Program-made: the position numbers and the translations under genes
Notes under the pieces: generated by a model
Told to the model about the DNA's origin: nothing
What the model saw: only the letters and a program-made list of their open reading frames with translations
The model's database searches: none
From: Neisseria perflava
GTDB taxonomy: Bacteria > Pseudomonadota > Gammaproteobacteria > Burkholderiales > Neisseriaceae
Assembly (NCBI RefSeq): GCF_019334725.1
Contig: NZ_CP079818.1
Coordinates: forward strand, 186,001 to 250,000
DNA: 64,000 nt
Direction: 5' to 3'
Shown: positions 43,616 to 50,620 of the stretch, piece after piece
Layout of the letters: each line of letters starts with the position of its first letter
Numbering within the stretch: position 1 is the stretch's first letter

Positions 43616-44794
43616 TCATTGCGCGGATTCGACTACCGCGCCGCTTTGCGGTGTGAACTTTGCGCCTGCTTCTACATATCCGTCATACATAAGGTTTTGA
43701 GGGCTTTGGCCGCCTAGTGATGCGACTTGCACGCCTGCGCTAGTATCCGACGCGGATGGCGCTGTCTGCGCTTGGTTTGAGCTGTGGTCGGACTCTTTGT
43801 AGGGATTAAACGGCAGGCCATTATGGGCGTAGTCTTTGCACATTGCCTTAGTGATTTCTTTCAGCGGTGTACCTTGCGATGAATAGCAGGTACATCCGCT
43901 TTTGCCACCATCAACACAGCCGACGGGGTACTCAAATGTTTTAACTTGTCGGACGCCGTTATAGATGGGTTTACTTTCGGGCTTTTCGGCAAGAACAGGG
44001 ACAAAATCTTCAGGTTTGAGGTTTTGCCCCTGAATTCCACTTTGCGGCATCATTTCTTTTTGGTTTTCAGGGTCAAGCGGATTTTTGAAACCTGTATCTT
44101 CTTTTGCTGCTTCGGCCTTTGCCGTTATTCCTGCTTTTTCTTTATAACCCTGATACATCTTATAGCCCATGAATCCGACCAAACCTAAGATACACGGCAG
44201 GATAAACAACATGGCGATTATGATGTAATACCACCTTGATTTGACGTGCGAATGGGCGGTATGCACTTCTGCAGATTTGTAGTATTCAAGAACCTCTTCC
44301 CTAATTTTATGCGAACTGGACAAGGCGTTTCTTGATTGCTGTGTCGGGTTTAAAGCTACTTCGTTCCATTCAAGCCTTGTCAGTCCGCCCATTTTGTTTG
44401 CAGCTATATGGATATGCTTGTTCACGACTTCGCGCAGATTCACGTCAAGCAGCTTGGGCGATTGTGTGATTAGTATCATGTCGATACCGTAATGGCCGTG
44501 AATGTTCAAAAAGGCGACGTTTTCAGGCATTTTTGAACCGCTGGAACGTGTCGGAAACAAATATTGCACTTCGTCATAAATGACAACTGAGCCGATATTC
44601 TCTTTCCATTTCAGCCATTCATACATGTCTTCCCAGCTATGACCTTCCGGCGGTTGATGATGGTCTATCAAAAGGCCGTTGATGTTGGAGAAGATTTTAC
44701 GGCCTTTATAATAGTCATCAAACATAAGCAGTTCGACGGCAAAGGCGGTTTTGCCGATTCTTGGTTTTCCTGTTATCAGGGTAATGGCGGCCAT
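43616..44794 (-). CDS. Zot-like phage assembly ATPase (pI homologue)
   Basis: A 392-residue zonular-occludens-toxin-domain protein, the inner-membrane ATPase that extrudes filamentous phage. Walker A is GKPRIGKTAF near the N-terminus and Walker B is SVVIYDEVQY. One membrane segment (YYIIIAMLFILPCILGLVGF) near 190-210 is followed by a periplasmic tail with a Cys cluster (CVDGGKSGCTCYSSQ). It is the last structural gene of the prophage. Confidence 0.93.
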   Translation of the reverse strand: MAAITLITGKPRIGKTAFAVELLMFDDYYKGRKIFSNINGLLIDHHQPPEGHSWEDMYEWLKWKENIGSVVIYDEVQYLFPTRSSGSKMPENVAFLNIHGHYGIDMILITQSPKLLDVNLREVVNKHIHIAANKMGGLTRLEWNEVALNPTQQSRNALSSSHKIREEVLEYYKSAEVHTAHSHVKSRWYYIIIAMLFILPCILGLVGFMGYKMYQGYKEKAGITAKAEAAKEDTGFKNPLDPENQKEMMPQSGIQGQNLKPEDFVPVLAEKPESKPIYNGVRQVKTFEYPVGCVDGGKSGCTCYSSQGTPLKEITKAMCKDYAHNGLPFNPYKESDHSSNQAQTAPSASDTSAGVQVASLGGQSPQNLMYDGYVEAGAKFTPQSGAVVESAQ

Positions 44795-44796
44795 CT

Positions 44797-45078
44797 TTAT
44801 CCTTTCTTGCCAAAGCTTAATTTAGACAGAGTTTTAAACGTAACGACAAAAGCGAGCATTCCGAACATGATGTTCAGAACAACGCCGCCACCTGCAATGT
44901 AAAAAATTTGGATCGCTCCGGCGGGAACTGCGCCCATACTGCTTATAAACTGATTTTTAAGATTGCTCATAAGGGCATCAAAACCAACATAAGTAATAAT
45001 AGACACCCCTAAAGCAGTCAGAATGTATTTGACAACATGATTTATCAAATATGGAGCAAGAGCAGCTAAAAATTTCAT
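44797..45078 (-). CDS. DUF2523 membrane protein (pVI-like minor coat)
   Basis: A 93-residue hydrophobic protein with three membrane segments (YILTALGVSIITYVGFDAL, IQIFYIAGGGVVLNIMFGML) and a basic end (KLSFGKKG). It sits between tspB and zot, where filamentous phages encode pVI. DUF2523 proteins are typical of this position. Confidence 0.88.
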   Translation of the reverse strand: MKFLAALAPYLINHVVKYILTALGVSIITYVGFDALMSNLKNQFISSMGAVPAGAIQIFYIAGGGVVLNIMFGMLAFVVTFKTLSKLSFGKKG

Positions 45079-45086
45079 AAATCCCC

Positions 45087-46598
45087 CTATGCGTTATTTC
45101 TGACAACTCTAGACACGAAGAACGAAGCCACCAGCCAAGCCATAGCGATAATAAAGGGTCTAATCATGGCAGCTAAATTACACGCAGGCTCAAGACTGAT
45201 TCTGTATTCAGCACCCAATGCCTGAAACGTTACCGGAGCAGGGCATTCGCCATACTCTCTAAAAGTATTGTCAGGTGTGAAGTTCAAATCTATTTGTTCT
45301 TCGGGAATCTCTAAATCAGGTTCTTCTTTTTCGGGCAATTCGTCGCAGGCCAAAATATTCGGAAACACTTTACAAAGCAAACCTCCGTCTTCTTTGGGCT
45401 TGTCATCCTCTTTAGGTCCTTCATCTTTTTTTGGATCGTCTTTGCTGTCAGGGTCGGGCTTATCGTCGGGTTTTGGATTGTCTTTGCCGCTAGGGCTGTC
45501 GTCAGGATCTGGTTTTGGCTTATCGGACGGGCTACCGTCAGGCGTTGGGTCTGGTTGAGAGCCAGGCTTGCCATTTTCTCCCGGTGTAGGTGTTGAGTTG
45601 GTTTTAGGAGCTGCAGGGCTGCCCGGTGTGAGGTCGGGACGCGGGGTTGTGATTACCGTTGCGTTTGTTTTGCCGTTTGAATCTTGACCGAAAGTAATGG
45701 TAATTTGCACCGGCTTGCCATTTTCGGGAGTGACAGGGCCAATGGTTACAACTGTACCGGCAGGGACTTTGATATTTTCTTTATATTCAGGTTTGCCCGT
45801 ACCTTCTACAAAAGGGGTAGGATTTCCGTCAATTATAGAAGTGGCAATATTTAAAAATTCATCCTCTTCTAAAATTTTTGTTAAAGCTCTATTTTGAAAA
45901 TAATAACCATATCGAGATTGTTTACTAGTTTCACAGGCTACTCCATCGAGCCAAAAACAATTTATAAAATAAATACCTGGTTCATTAGGTTTTATGACAT
46001 TATCAAAATACTTTTTAAATTCTGATTCAACTTGCATTACTAATAATTGTTGAGCTTGTTTTTCACTAACGCCACCTTTACTTAATGCACGCATAACAGA
46101 TGTATCAACGCCTACACAGGAATCTTTATCAATCGTACATAAAGCATCTTTATAAACTTTTAAATACTCGTTGCTTACATCATTGTATTCATATCCAGCA
46201 GATTCAAGAGACGGATTAACGGCCTGATAGGCATCATAAGCATATGAAGCAGCACCAACATAAGGAGCAGCTTTTAAAGCAAGTTTTGCACCTGCTTTTA
46301 CCAGGCGAAATGCGCCTGAAAGGACGGCTTTTCGAGATACTTGGGCTTCTATCGTTACGGGTACAGTTGAGGCGGAACGGAGACCGGTAGAGGCTTCGCG
46401 AACATGAAGTGATTTGTCGAATCTAGACTGATACTCTTGATCAATTCCACCACCAATAATTTTCCAAGGTCTGAAACCATTTTCATTAAATTTTTCAGTC
46501 AAAGGATAGGCTAATTTACCGTTTCTAACTTGCAAATCACCAGCAAAAGATTCAAAGCTCAAACCTAATAGAAAAATTATTGTCAAAACCCGTAACAT
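45087..46598 (-). CDS. tspB: TspB-like phage adsorption protein (pIII analogue)
   Basis: A 503-residue exported protein: signal peptide MLRVLTIIFLLGLSFESFAG, a variable N-terminal domain with paired cysteines, a Pro/Asp/Lys-rich low-complexity stretch (about 320-410), and a Cys-containing C-terminal domain ending in a membrane anchor (PFIIAMAWLVASFFVSRVV). This is the plan of neisserial TspB, encoded by the MDA-type phage, corresponding to the tip protein pIII. The upstream 46.0-46.9 kb part is notably AT-rich, suggesting a swapped receptor-binding region. Confidence 0.9.
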   Translation of the reverse strand: MLRVLTIIFLLGLSFESFAGDLQVRNGKLAYPLTEKFNENGFRPWKIIGGGIDQEYQSRFDKSLHVREASTGLRSASTVPVTIEAQVSRKAVLSGAFRLVKAGAKLALKAAPYVGAASYAYDAYQAVNPSLESAGYEYNDVSNEYLKVYKDALCTIDKDSCVGVDTSVMRALSKGGVSEKQAQQLLVMQVESEFKKYFDNVIKPNEPGIYFINCFWLDGVACETSKQSRYGYYFQNRALTKILEEDEFLNIATSIIDGNPTPFVEGTGKPEYKENIKVPAGTVVTIGPVTPENGKPVQITITFGQDSNGKTNATVITTPRPDLTPGSPAAPKTNSTPTPGENGKPGSQPDPTPDGSPSDKPKPDPDDSPSGKDNPKPDDKPDPDSKDDPKKDEGPKEDDKPKEDGGLLCKVFPNILACDELPEKEEPDLEIPEEQIDLNFTPDNTFREYGECPAPVTFQALGAEYRISLEPACNLAAMIRPFIIAMAWLVASFFVSRVVRNNA

Positions 46599-46845
46599 TT
46601 ATTTCACCATTTCCAATAGTGAAAACTGAATTATCTTTAAATAAAACTTCAAAACATGCCTTATTGAAATTTATTCTATTAAAAAAATTCTGACATTTAT
46701 CTAAAGAGAATTTTTTCAAATATCCAGTTTCTTCTAAATATGAATAAAATACAAAAGATAAAGGTTTTTCTAAATAGAATTTAGATAATTCATCTAATTC
46801 AAATTCAGTTATATAGAAAAAATCCTTTTCATTCTTTTCTAACAT
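46552..46845 (-). CDS. AT-rich hypothetical protein overlapping the start of tspB
   Basis: A 97-residue cytoplasmic-looking protein (MLEKNEKDFFYITEFELDEL ... NVTGFDNNFSIRFEL), strongly AT-rich compared with the rest of the phage. It overlaps tspB's signal peptide by 47 bases, and its ribosome-binding site is weak. Not recognised. It may be a cargo gene such as an exclusion or immunity factor that arrived with the variable tspB segment. Confidence 0.5.
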   Translation of the reverse strand: MLEKNEKDFFYITEFELDELSKFYLEKPLSFVFYSYLEETGYLKKFSLDKCQNFFNRINFNKACFEVLFKDNSVFTIGNGEINVTGFDNNFSIRFEL

Positions 46846-46899
46846 AATCCTAACTTTCGTAACGGTTACAGAAAGTCGGGATTATACCCTTTTTGAATA

Positions 46900-46965
46900 T
46901 CAAAAAAATATCAGCGATGCCAAACAGACCGCGCCGAATCCGTATAAAAACCAAAAGTCAATCAT
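46900..46965 (-). CDS. Tiny hydrophobic protein, pVII/pIX-like
   Basis: A 21-residue single-helix peptide, MIDFWFLYGFGAVCLASLIF plus one Phe. Its ATG overlaps the stop of the 103-residue gene by 8 bases, and GGGGGTGGAG just upstream is a strong ribosome-binding site. Filamentous phages encode very small membrane coat proteins at the tip opposite pIII, which this resembles in size, hydrophobicity and position. Family assignment is inference. Confidence 0.55.
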   Translation of the reverse strand: MIDFWFLYGFGAVCLASLIFF

Positions 46966-47269
46966 CTCCACCCCCTTTATTCTCCGTAACTGATTCAATC
47001 AACCGTTTTATCATCCTGATACCGAATACAAGCACCAATAAGACTATGAACGGCGCGCCGACCAATACGCCGAATTGTATTTGTTCTGCTATGTCACATT
47101 GCGGAAAACTCAAATTGATTTTCTGCTCGTTCAAATACCAGTCTTTGCCGTTTTTGTAAGGTCGGACAAATTTGCCATCCGCCGTTACGGTAGGTAGGAC
47201 TTGAGACAACACATAATCATGCGCTTCTTCGTTCGATAAAAAGCATTGCAATCCGACGCGATACCCCAT
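46958..47269 (-). CDS. Phage membrane protein, targeted by a spacer of this array
   Basis: A 103-residue protein with an N-terminal globular part (MGYRVGLQCFLSNEEAHDYV, PTVTADGKFVRPYKNGKDWY) and one membrane segment (FGVLVGAPFIVLLVLVFGIRM) near 66-86. It is conserved in position between the major coat protein gene and tspB in neisserial filamentous phages. Its segment AHDYVLSQ (47200-47229) matches spacer 50110-50139 at 22 of 30 bases. Function unknown. Confidence 0.8.
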   Translation of the reverse strand: MGYRVGLQCFLSNEEAHDYVLSQVLPTVTADGKFVRPYKNGKDWYLNEQKINLSFPQCDIAEQIQFGVLVGAPFIVLLVLVFGIRMIKRLIESVTENKGGGDD

Positions 47270-47284
47270 GTCCTACCCTTTCAG

Positions 47285-47527
47285 TTATTTAGCCGTTTTA
47301 ACCATGCTAAAGGCCATGCGAAAGCCTTGCATCAACACGATAACCGACAAAACGGCAGCACCAATCGCAGATACCATTACGGCAAATTTTGCAATTTCTG
47401 CAGCAGCAGTAGTACCAATACCGGACAAATCGACGCCTTCGGCAGCAGCCAGGGCGGAAGCGGTTGTCAGGGCTGTTGCAGCAATAACTTTATTGCCATA
47501 TTTTTTTGCTACGTTTAAAAGTTTCAT
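47285..47527 (-). CDS. Major coat protein (pVIII-like)
   Basis: An 80-residue precursor: basic N-terminus, hydrophobic signal (VIAATALTTASALAAA) with cleavage near AAA-EG, then a short acidic N-terminus, one membrane helix (VMVSAIGAAVLSVIVLMQGF) and a basic end (RMAFSMVKTAK). This is the classical filamentous major coat plan. The mature part is about 50 residues. Confidence 0.92.
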   Translation of the reverse strand: MKLLNVAKKYGNKVIAATALTTASALAAAEGVDLSGIGTTAAAEIAKFAVMVSAIGAAVLSVIVLMQGFRMAFSMVKTAK

Positions 47528-47595
47528 AGCGTTTTCCTTTCAATAAAGGTTTATAAAAAAGTGATGCGGTTGTTTTTAGACTGACCGCAAGTCTT

Positions 47596-47697
47596 TTAAC
47601 CGTACAGGTACCAAACCGATACAATTAAAACCAGTAGGAAAAAAACCAACCCAACCAAACTTAATTTAAATGATAGGGGTAATTTATTTCTGTTCAT
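47596..47697 (-). CDS. 33-residue single-membrane-segment protein, pVII/pIX-like
   Basis: MNRNKLPLSFKLSLVGLVFF continues LLVLIVSVWYLYG: a basic start then one membrane helix. AAGGAAT precedes the ATG. At 33 residues and just upstream of the major coat gene, it matches the size and place of pVII/pIX of Ff phages. Confidence 0.7.
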   Translation of the reverse strand: MNRNKLPLSFKLSLVGLVFFLLVLIVSVWYLYG

Positions 47698-47763
47698 AAT
47701 TATTCCTTGATTGTTGCGGGCTATGTGAAGGTTTGACAGACCGCCCGCCGAGCCTGTTAACTT

Positions 47764-47967
47764 TTATTCTTCTCTGATATAGAAGCTGAAAACCTGAAAA
47801 TGTCCGCCAATCTCTTCTAATCCGGCATTGAATGCGTCTTCATAGCTTTCATACTGTCCGGCTTCTTTCAGATTTTGGGTAAATCCGATGTCGCCAAACT
47901 GATCGGGGCAGATGAATTCATAGTTTTCCAGTTCCTGAACGATAAATTTTTGCTGATACCTGCTCAT
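47764..47967 (-). CDS. Small phage protein of unknown function
   Basis: A 67-residue acidic cytoplasmic protein (MSRYQQKFIVQELENYEFIC ... GGHFQVFSFYIREE) between the ssDNA-binding protein and coat genes. Good GCCGAAAT/AAAGGC leader but no strong Shine-Dalgarno. Not recognised. Confidence 0.7.
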   Translation of the reverse strand: MSRYQQKFIVQELENYEFICPDQFGDIGFTQNLKEAGQYESYEDAFNAGLEEIGGHFQVFSFYIREE

Positions 47968-47984
47968 ATTTCGGCCTTTCTGCC

Positions 47985-48296
47985 TTAGGCTTTGGGCGCC
48001 ACGCCTTTCACTTCAAAATCAAGCAGCTTGGGTACTAAGCCTTTGCCGGTAGATTCCATTGAGACGGTTACATTTACGGAACAGGGGAATTTGAGGTTTT
48101 TCAGCCGATCGAAATTGTGGCTTTCGCCAAATTTCATGCTGGCAGCGGTAAAGCCTACGCTATTGCCGTTGGCGGGCATGGGGCTGGCGACAAGTACGGT
48201 ACAGGTGTCGATTTTGTTGCCGTCAATCTCGCCTTTAAACTGTTTAGCGCCCAGGAGCGTGGCGGGGTATGTGGTTACTTGTACTTGATCAAACAT
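47985..48296 (-). CDS. Phage single-stranded DNA-binding protein (pV-like)
   Basis: A 103-residue beta-rich protein (VQVTTYPATLLGAKQFKGEI, CTVLVASPMPANGNSVGFTA, CSVNVTVSMESTGKGLVPKL) located right after Rep, where filamentous phages encode the pV protein that coats the single-stranded genome. No signal peptide. Assignment is by position, size and predicted fold. Confidence 0.75.
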   Translation of the reverse strand: MFDQVQVTTYPATLLGAKQFKGEIDGNKIDTCTVLVASPMPANGNSVGFTAASMKFGESHNFDRLKNLKFPCSVNVTVSMESTGKGLVPKLLDFEVKGVAPKA

Positions 48297-48317
48297 GGTT
48301 ATAGCCTTTCTTTGGTT

Positions 48318-49658
48318 TTATAAATATTTCCAGTCTTCTAACTGATCTGATATTTGATACTGCTCTTTGTCAAAATCGCGCTCATGCTGTTTCTGCATGT
48401 CTTGCGGATACTCGTATTGCACTGCCTGATTTAATTCAAAATCTAAGACTTCGATATTCAGGTCGTTTATGGCTTTTTGCTCTTCATGGATATAAAAAGC
48501 GCTGGCTGTGCTGCTGTCGTACTCTTCTGGCTGGAGACCTTTGGGATAGCCTTCAATGCCTTTAGTCAAATCTTTGACGATTTCTTCAGCCGACCAACCG
48601 ATATCTTTTAAAAAATTGACCCATTTGCCGACTTGCTGCCTTGCGTAAAATTGTTTGTGTTCAAACGTGAGATTGACCTCTTTAACCGTTGAATCCATGC
48701 GCTTGGCTTCGCATTTGAATATCTGTTCACAGACGGGATACGCTCCGCCAAGATACGCACCGGCGTGAATCAATATGTCTAATGGTACTTCTATATCTCC
48801 GTTTCTGAACTCTGTTTCAAATCGAACCCAAGGGCTTGATTTATCGCCTAACTGCTTGCCTTTTTCATAAATCCGGGTGTATTTGGCGTTGCCGCGTTTG
48901 CCGATATAGAAGCTTTTGCCGCTGCCATCTTCGTGTCTCCAAGAAACGCCTTTACATTCGCTTTTCGGGCGGACGTTGTGGCAGTCAAAAAGGCCGTTAT
49001 CGTGACCGGTTAAAGCCTGCTCGGGCGTGTACTCTCCATTGAAAAAATCATGTGCTACGTCAACCCTTGTTATTTTTGGCCGGACACACTTTTGCAGAAA
49101 TTCATAAAGCCTGTTTTCCCAACCGGGTTTAGCTGCGGTGCATCCGGTGCCGTTCAACTCTACAAGTATTGTTTCTCTTTGGCCGCCGTAGTGAACTTTG
49201 CCGTACTCAACGTTTTTCGGGCCGAGCTGATAACAGGATTGATAGAAGAATTTGCCTTTGTAAGGCAGTTTGGCACTGATGCCGAAGCCTAGAATCTCTT
49301 GCAGCAGTTCGCTGTACTTTGTGAGGTACTCTGCGTCTGTTACATAGGCTTTTTGGGTTACTTTGGGTATGGATTCCTCATGTATCGTAAATGTGATCTG
49401 GTCGATGAATGCGCCGTCTTCCCTACCGCGTCTTAGCGGAATTTCTATCAAACGGCCTTTTCCGTCGGTTACGTATTGGGAAAAATATTCAAATTCGACT
49501 TGATCGGTTTTTTCGGTTTGCTCCCCACTTTGTGGATTAGGTTTTTTTTGCTCCCCCCCTATTAGCCTAGGGGGGGCATTCAACGGCGTGGCCGTTTGCG
49601 GCGCGCAAGGCGCGCCCCCACACGCCCCCGCCGTTTCTGCTCTCTCTTCGGCTCTCAT
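48318..49658 (-). CDS. Phage replication initiator (Rep_trans family)
   Basis: A 446-residue rolling-circle Rep. The core runs from about residue 55: VEFEYFSQYVTDGKGRLIEI, RVDVAHDFFNGEYTPEQALT, then FYIGKRGNAKYTRIYEKGKQ and WVRFETEFRNGDIEVPLDIL, the family's signature. The first 50 residues are low-complexity and encoded by very GC-rich DNA. The ATG at 49658 has GGGAGG six bases before it and overlaps the previous stop; an upstream ATG at 49673 would bury that site. Confidence 0.9.
   Translation of the reverse strand: MRAEERAETAGACGGAPCAPQTATPLNAPPRLIGGEQKKPNPQSGEQTEKTDQVEFEYFSQYVTDGKGRLIEIPLRRGREDGAFIDQITFTIHEESIPKVTQKAYVTDAEYLTKYSELLQEILGFGISAKLPYKGKFFYQSCYQLGPKNVEYGKVHYGGQRETILVELNGTGCTAAKPGWENRLYEFLQKCVRPKITRVDVAHDFFNGEYTPEQALTGHDNGLFDCHNVRPKSECKGVSWRHEDGSGKSFYIGKRGNAKYTRIYEKGKQLGDKSSPWVRFETEFRNGDIEVPLDILIHAGAYLGGAYPVCEQIFKCEAKRMDSTVKEVNLTFEHKQFYARQQVGKWVNFLKDIGWSAEEIVKDLTKGIEGYPKGLQPEEYDSSTASAFYIHEEQKAINDLNIEVLDFELNQAVQYEYPQDMQKQHERDFDKEQYQISDQLEDWKYL
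49553..49576. other. C7/G7 hairpin and GC-rich palindromes in the rep 5' end
   Basis: A run of seven C's (49553-49559) faces seven G's (49570-49576) across a ten-base AT-containing loop, with further GC-rich palindromic DNA (GGCGCGCAAGGCGCGCC) at about 49598-49614. It lies in the low-complexity start of rep. A rolling-circle origin often overlaps the initiator gene, so this is a candidate nick-site structure; the homopolymers could also cause phase variation of Rep. Confidence 0.45.
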
Positions 49659-49873
49659 GCGTCTGCCTCCCATTGGTTCAAAATAGAACGGACAGCAAGA
49701 CGGCCATACTCTTCAGCCTGTTTTTCTGTTTTATATTTTTGTTTGGGATTTGTAATAGGAAATGAAACGGTTTCTACAAGCTCATCATCTTTGAAAACGC
49801 GGACGATAACGGCTCTTTGTTCTTCAAAACTGTAAAAACTATCTGAATTGACTGTATAAAATGCGATGCACAT
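49655..49873 (-). CDS. Small phage protein before rep
   Basis: A 72-residue protein (MCIAFYTVNSDSFYSFEEQR ... YGRLAVRSILNQWEADA) whose stop overlaps the rep ATG. It is the first gene of the phage replication unit. It may regulate replication; the family is not recognised. Confidence 0.7.
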   Translation of the reverse strand: MCIAFYTVNSDSFYSFEEQRAVIVRVFKDDELVETVSFPITNPKQKYKTEKQAEEYGRLAVRSILNQWEADA

Positions 49874-49877
49874 AAGA

Positions 49878-49910
49878 AAGCCCCTTCACTGGCTAGAGTT
49901 AAAGGGGCTT
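49878..49910. repeat. Stem-loop in the leader of the phage operon
   Basis: AAGCCCCTT (49878-49886) and AAGGGGCTT (49902-49910) around a 15-base loop, five bases before the first phage gene on the minus strand. Candidate packaging signal, origin or leader hairpin. Confidence 0.65.
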
Positions 49911-49941
49911 AAAGTTCTATAAGAAGTGTAAAAAATTGCGC

Positions 49942-50175
49942 CCCTCGATGGAGCGAAATATATAAGGGAGCTACAACTGATAAAAGAGGCTGCCAACAAT
50001 ATGCCGCATTGTAGCACTGCGAAATGAGAAAGGGAGCTACAACTCTGAAGACGAAGAGGAAGCCCTTAAAGCCATTGTAGCACTGCGAAATGAGAAAGGG
50101 AGCTACAACTCTGAGACACAACATAATCAGTCGCTGTTTATTGTAGCACTGCGAAATGAGAAAGGGGCCATCCAA
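49942..50175 (-). CRISPR. CRISPR array, distal part: interrupted repeat, 3 spacers, 2 perfect repeats and a degenerate end repeat
   Basis: Perfect 36-bp repeats at 50008-50043 and 50074-50109, identical to those at 41971. The first unit (49942-49977) is a hybrid: only AAGGGAGCTACAAC and, in register, GCGAAAT agree. The last (50140-50175) is degenerate after the 26th base. Spacers of 30 bp lie at 49978-50007, 50044-50073 and 50110-50139. Together with 41971-42127 it restores a single original array of six repeats and five spacers. Confidence 0.95.
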
Positions 50176-50180
50176 ATAAA

Positions 50181-50208
50181 AAAGCACCACCTAAACAGGT
50201 AGTGCTTT
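50181..50208 (-). terminator. Terminator of the ribosomal superoperon
   Basis: AAAGCACCACCT (50181-50192) and AGGTAGTGCTTT (50197-50208) pair with one G-U, and A's to the left give a U-tract on the minus transcript. It follows rplQ and starts only six bases after the array ends. Confidence 0.88.
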
Positions 50209-50221
50209 CATATTAATGTGC

Positions 50222-50596
50222 TTATTCAGCAGAATCAGCTGCTTTATCAACCAATTCAACCAATGCCAAAGGAGCATTGTCGCCTTTACGGAAACCGTAT
50301 TTCAGTACACGAACATAGCCGCCGTTACGAGCAGCAAAGCGTGGACCCAATTCGTCAAACAATTTAACTACAACATCACGATCGCGAGTGCGGTCAAAAG
50401 CCAAACGACGGTTTGCCAAAGAAGGTTTTTTGCCCAAGGTAATCAAGGGCTCAACTACGCGGCGCAATTCTTTTGCTTTAGGCAAAGTTGTCACGATGGT
50501 TTCGTGAGTCAACAAGGAATTCGCCATATTGCGCAGCATCGCAGCACGGTGGCTGCTAGTACGGTTTAATTTGCGGTTGCCATTACGATGACGCAT
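50222..50596 (-). CDS. rplQ: 50S ribosomal protein L17
   Basis: A 124-residue L17 with the canonical N-terminus MRHRNGNRKLNRTSSHRAAM and the conserved RRVVEPLITLGK and FDELGPRFAARNGGYVRVLK segments. It is the last gene of the alpha operon, immediately after rpoA, and adjoins the CRISPR array. Confidence 0.97.
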   Translation of the reverse strand: MRHRNGNRKLNRTSSHRAAMLRNMANSLLTHETIVTTLPKAKELRRVVEPLITLGKKPSLANRRLAFDRTRDRDVVVKLFDELGPRFAARNGGYVRVLKYGFRKGDNAPLALVELVDKAADSAE

Positions 50597-50620
50597 GTCA
50601 TTATCCTTTAATCTTCAAAC

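Larger units (their letters stand above)
42128..49966 (-). mobile_element. Filamentous (Nf/MDA-like) prophage with IS110-family recombinase, inserted in a CRISPR repeat
   Basis: About 7.8 kb of minus-strand genes in filamentous phage order: Rep, ssDNA-binding protein, tiny coat proteins, major coat protein, TspB adsorption protein, DUF2523 protein, Zot. A PivNM-type recombinase lies at the left end. To its left stands the first part of a CRISPR repeat ending AAAG, and to its right the last part beginning AAGGGAGCTACAAC, so the bases AAG are shared or duplicated. Boundaries carry an ambiguity of three bases. Confidence 0.9.

Noticed and set aside
47200..47229. Autoimmune targeting of the resident prophage by its matching spacer
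   Set aside because: There are eight mismatches and no N4CC or N4GATT flank.
49909..50190. Open frame running through the distal CRISPR array
   Set aside because: It is made of translated repeats and spacers; the periodic repeat explains it fully.
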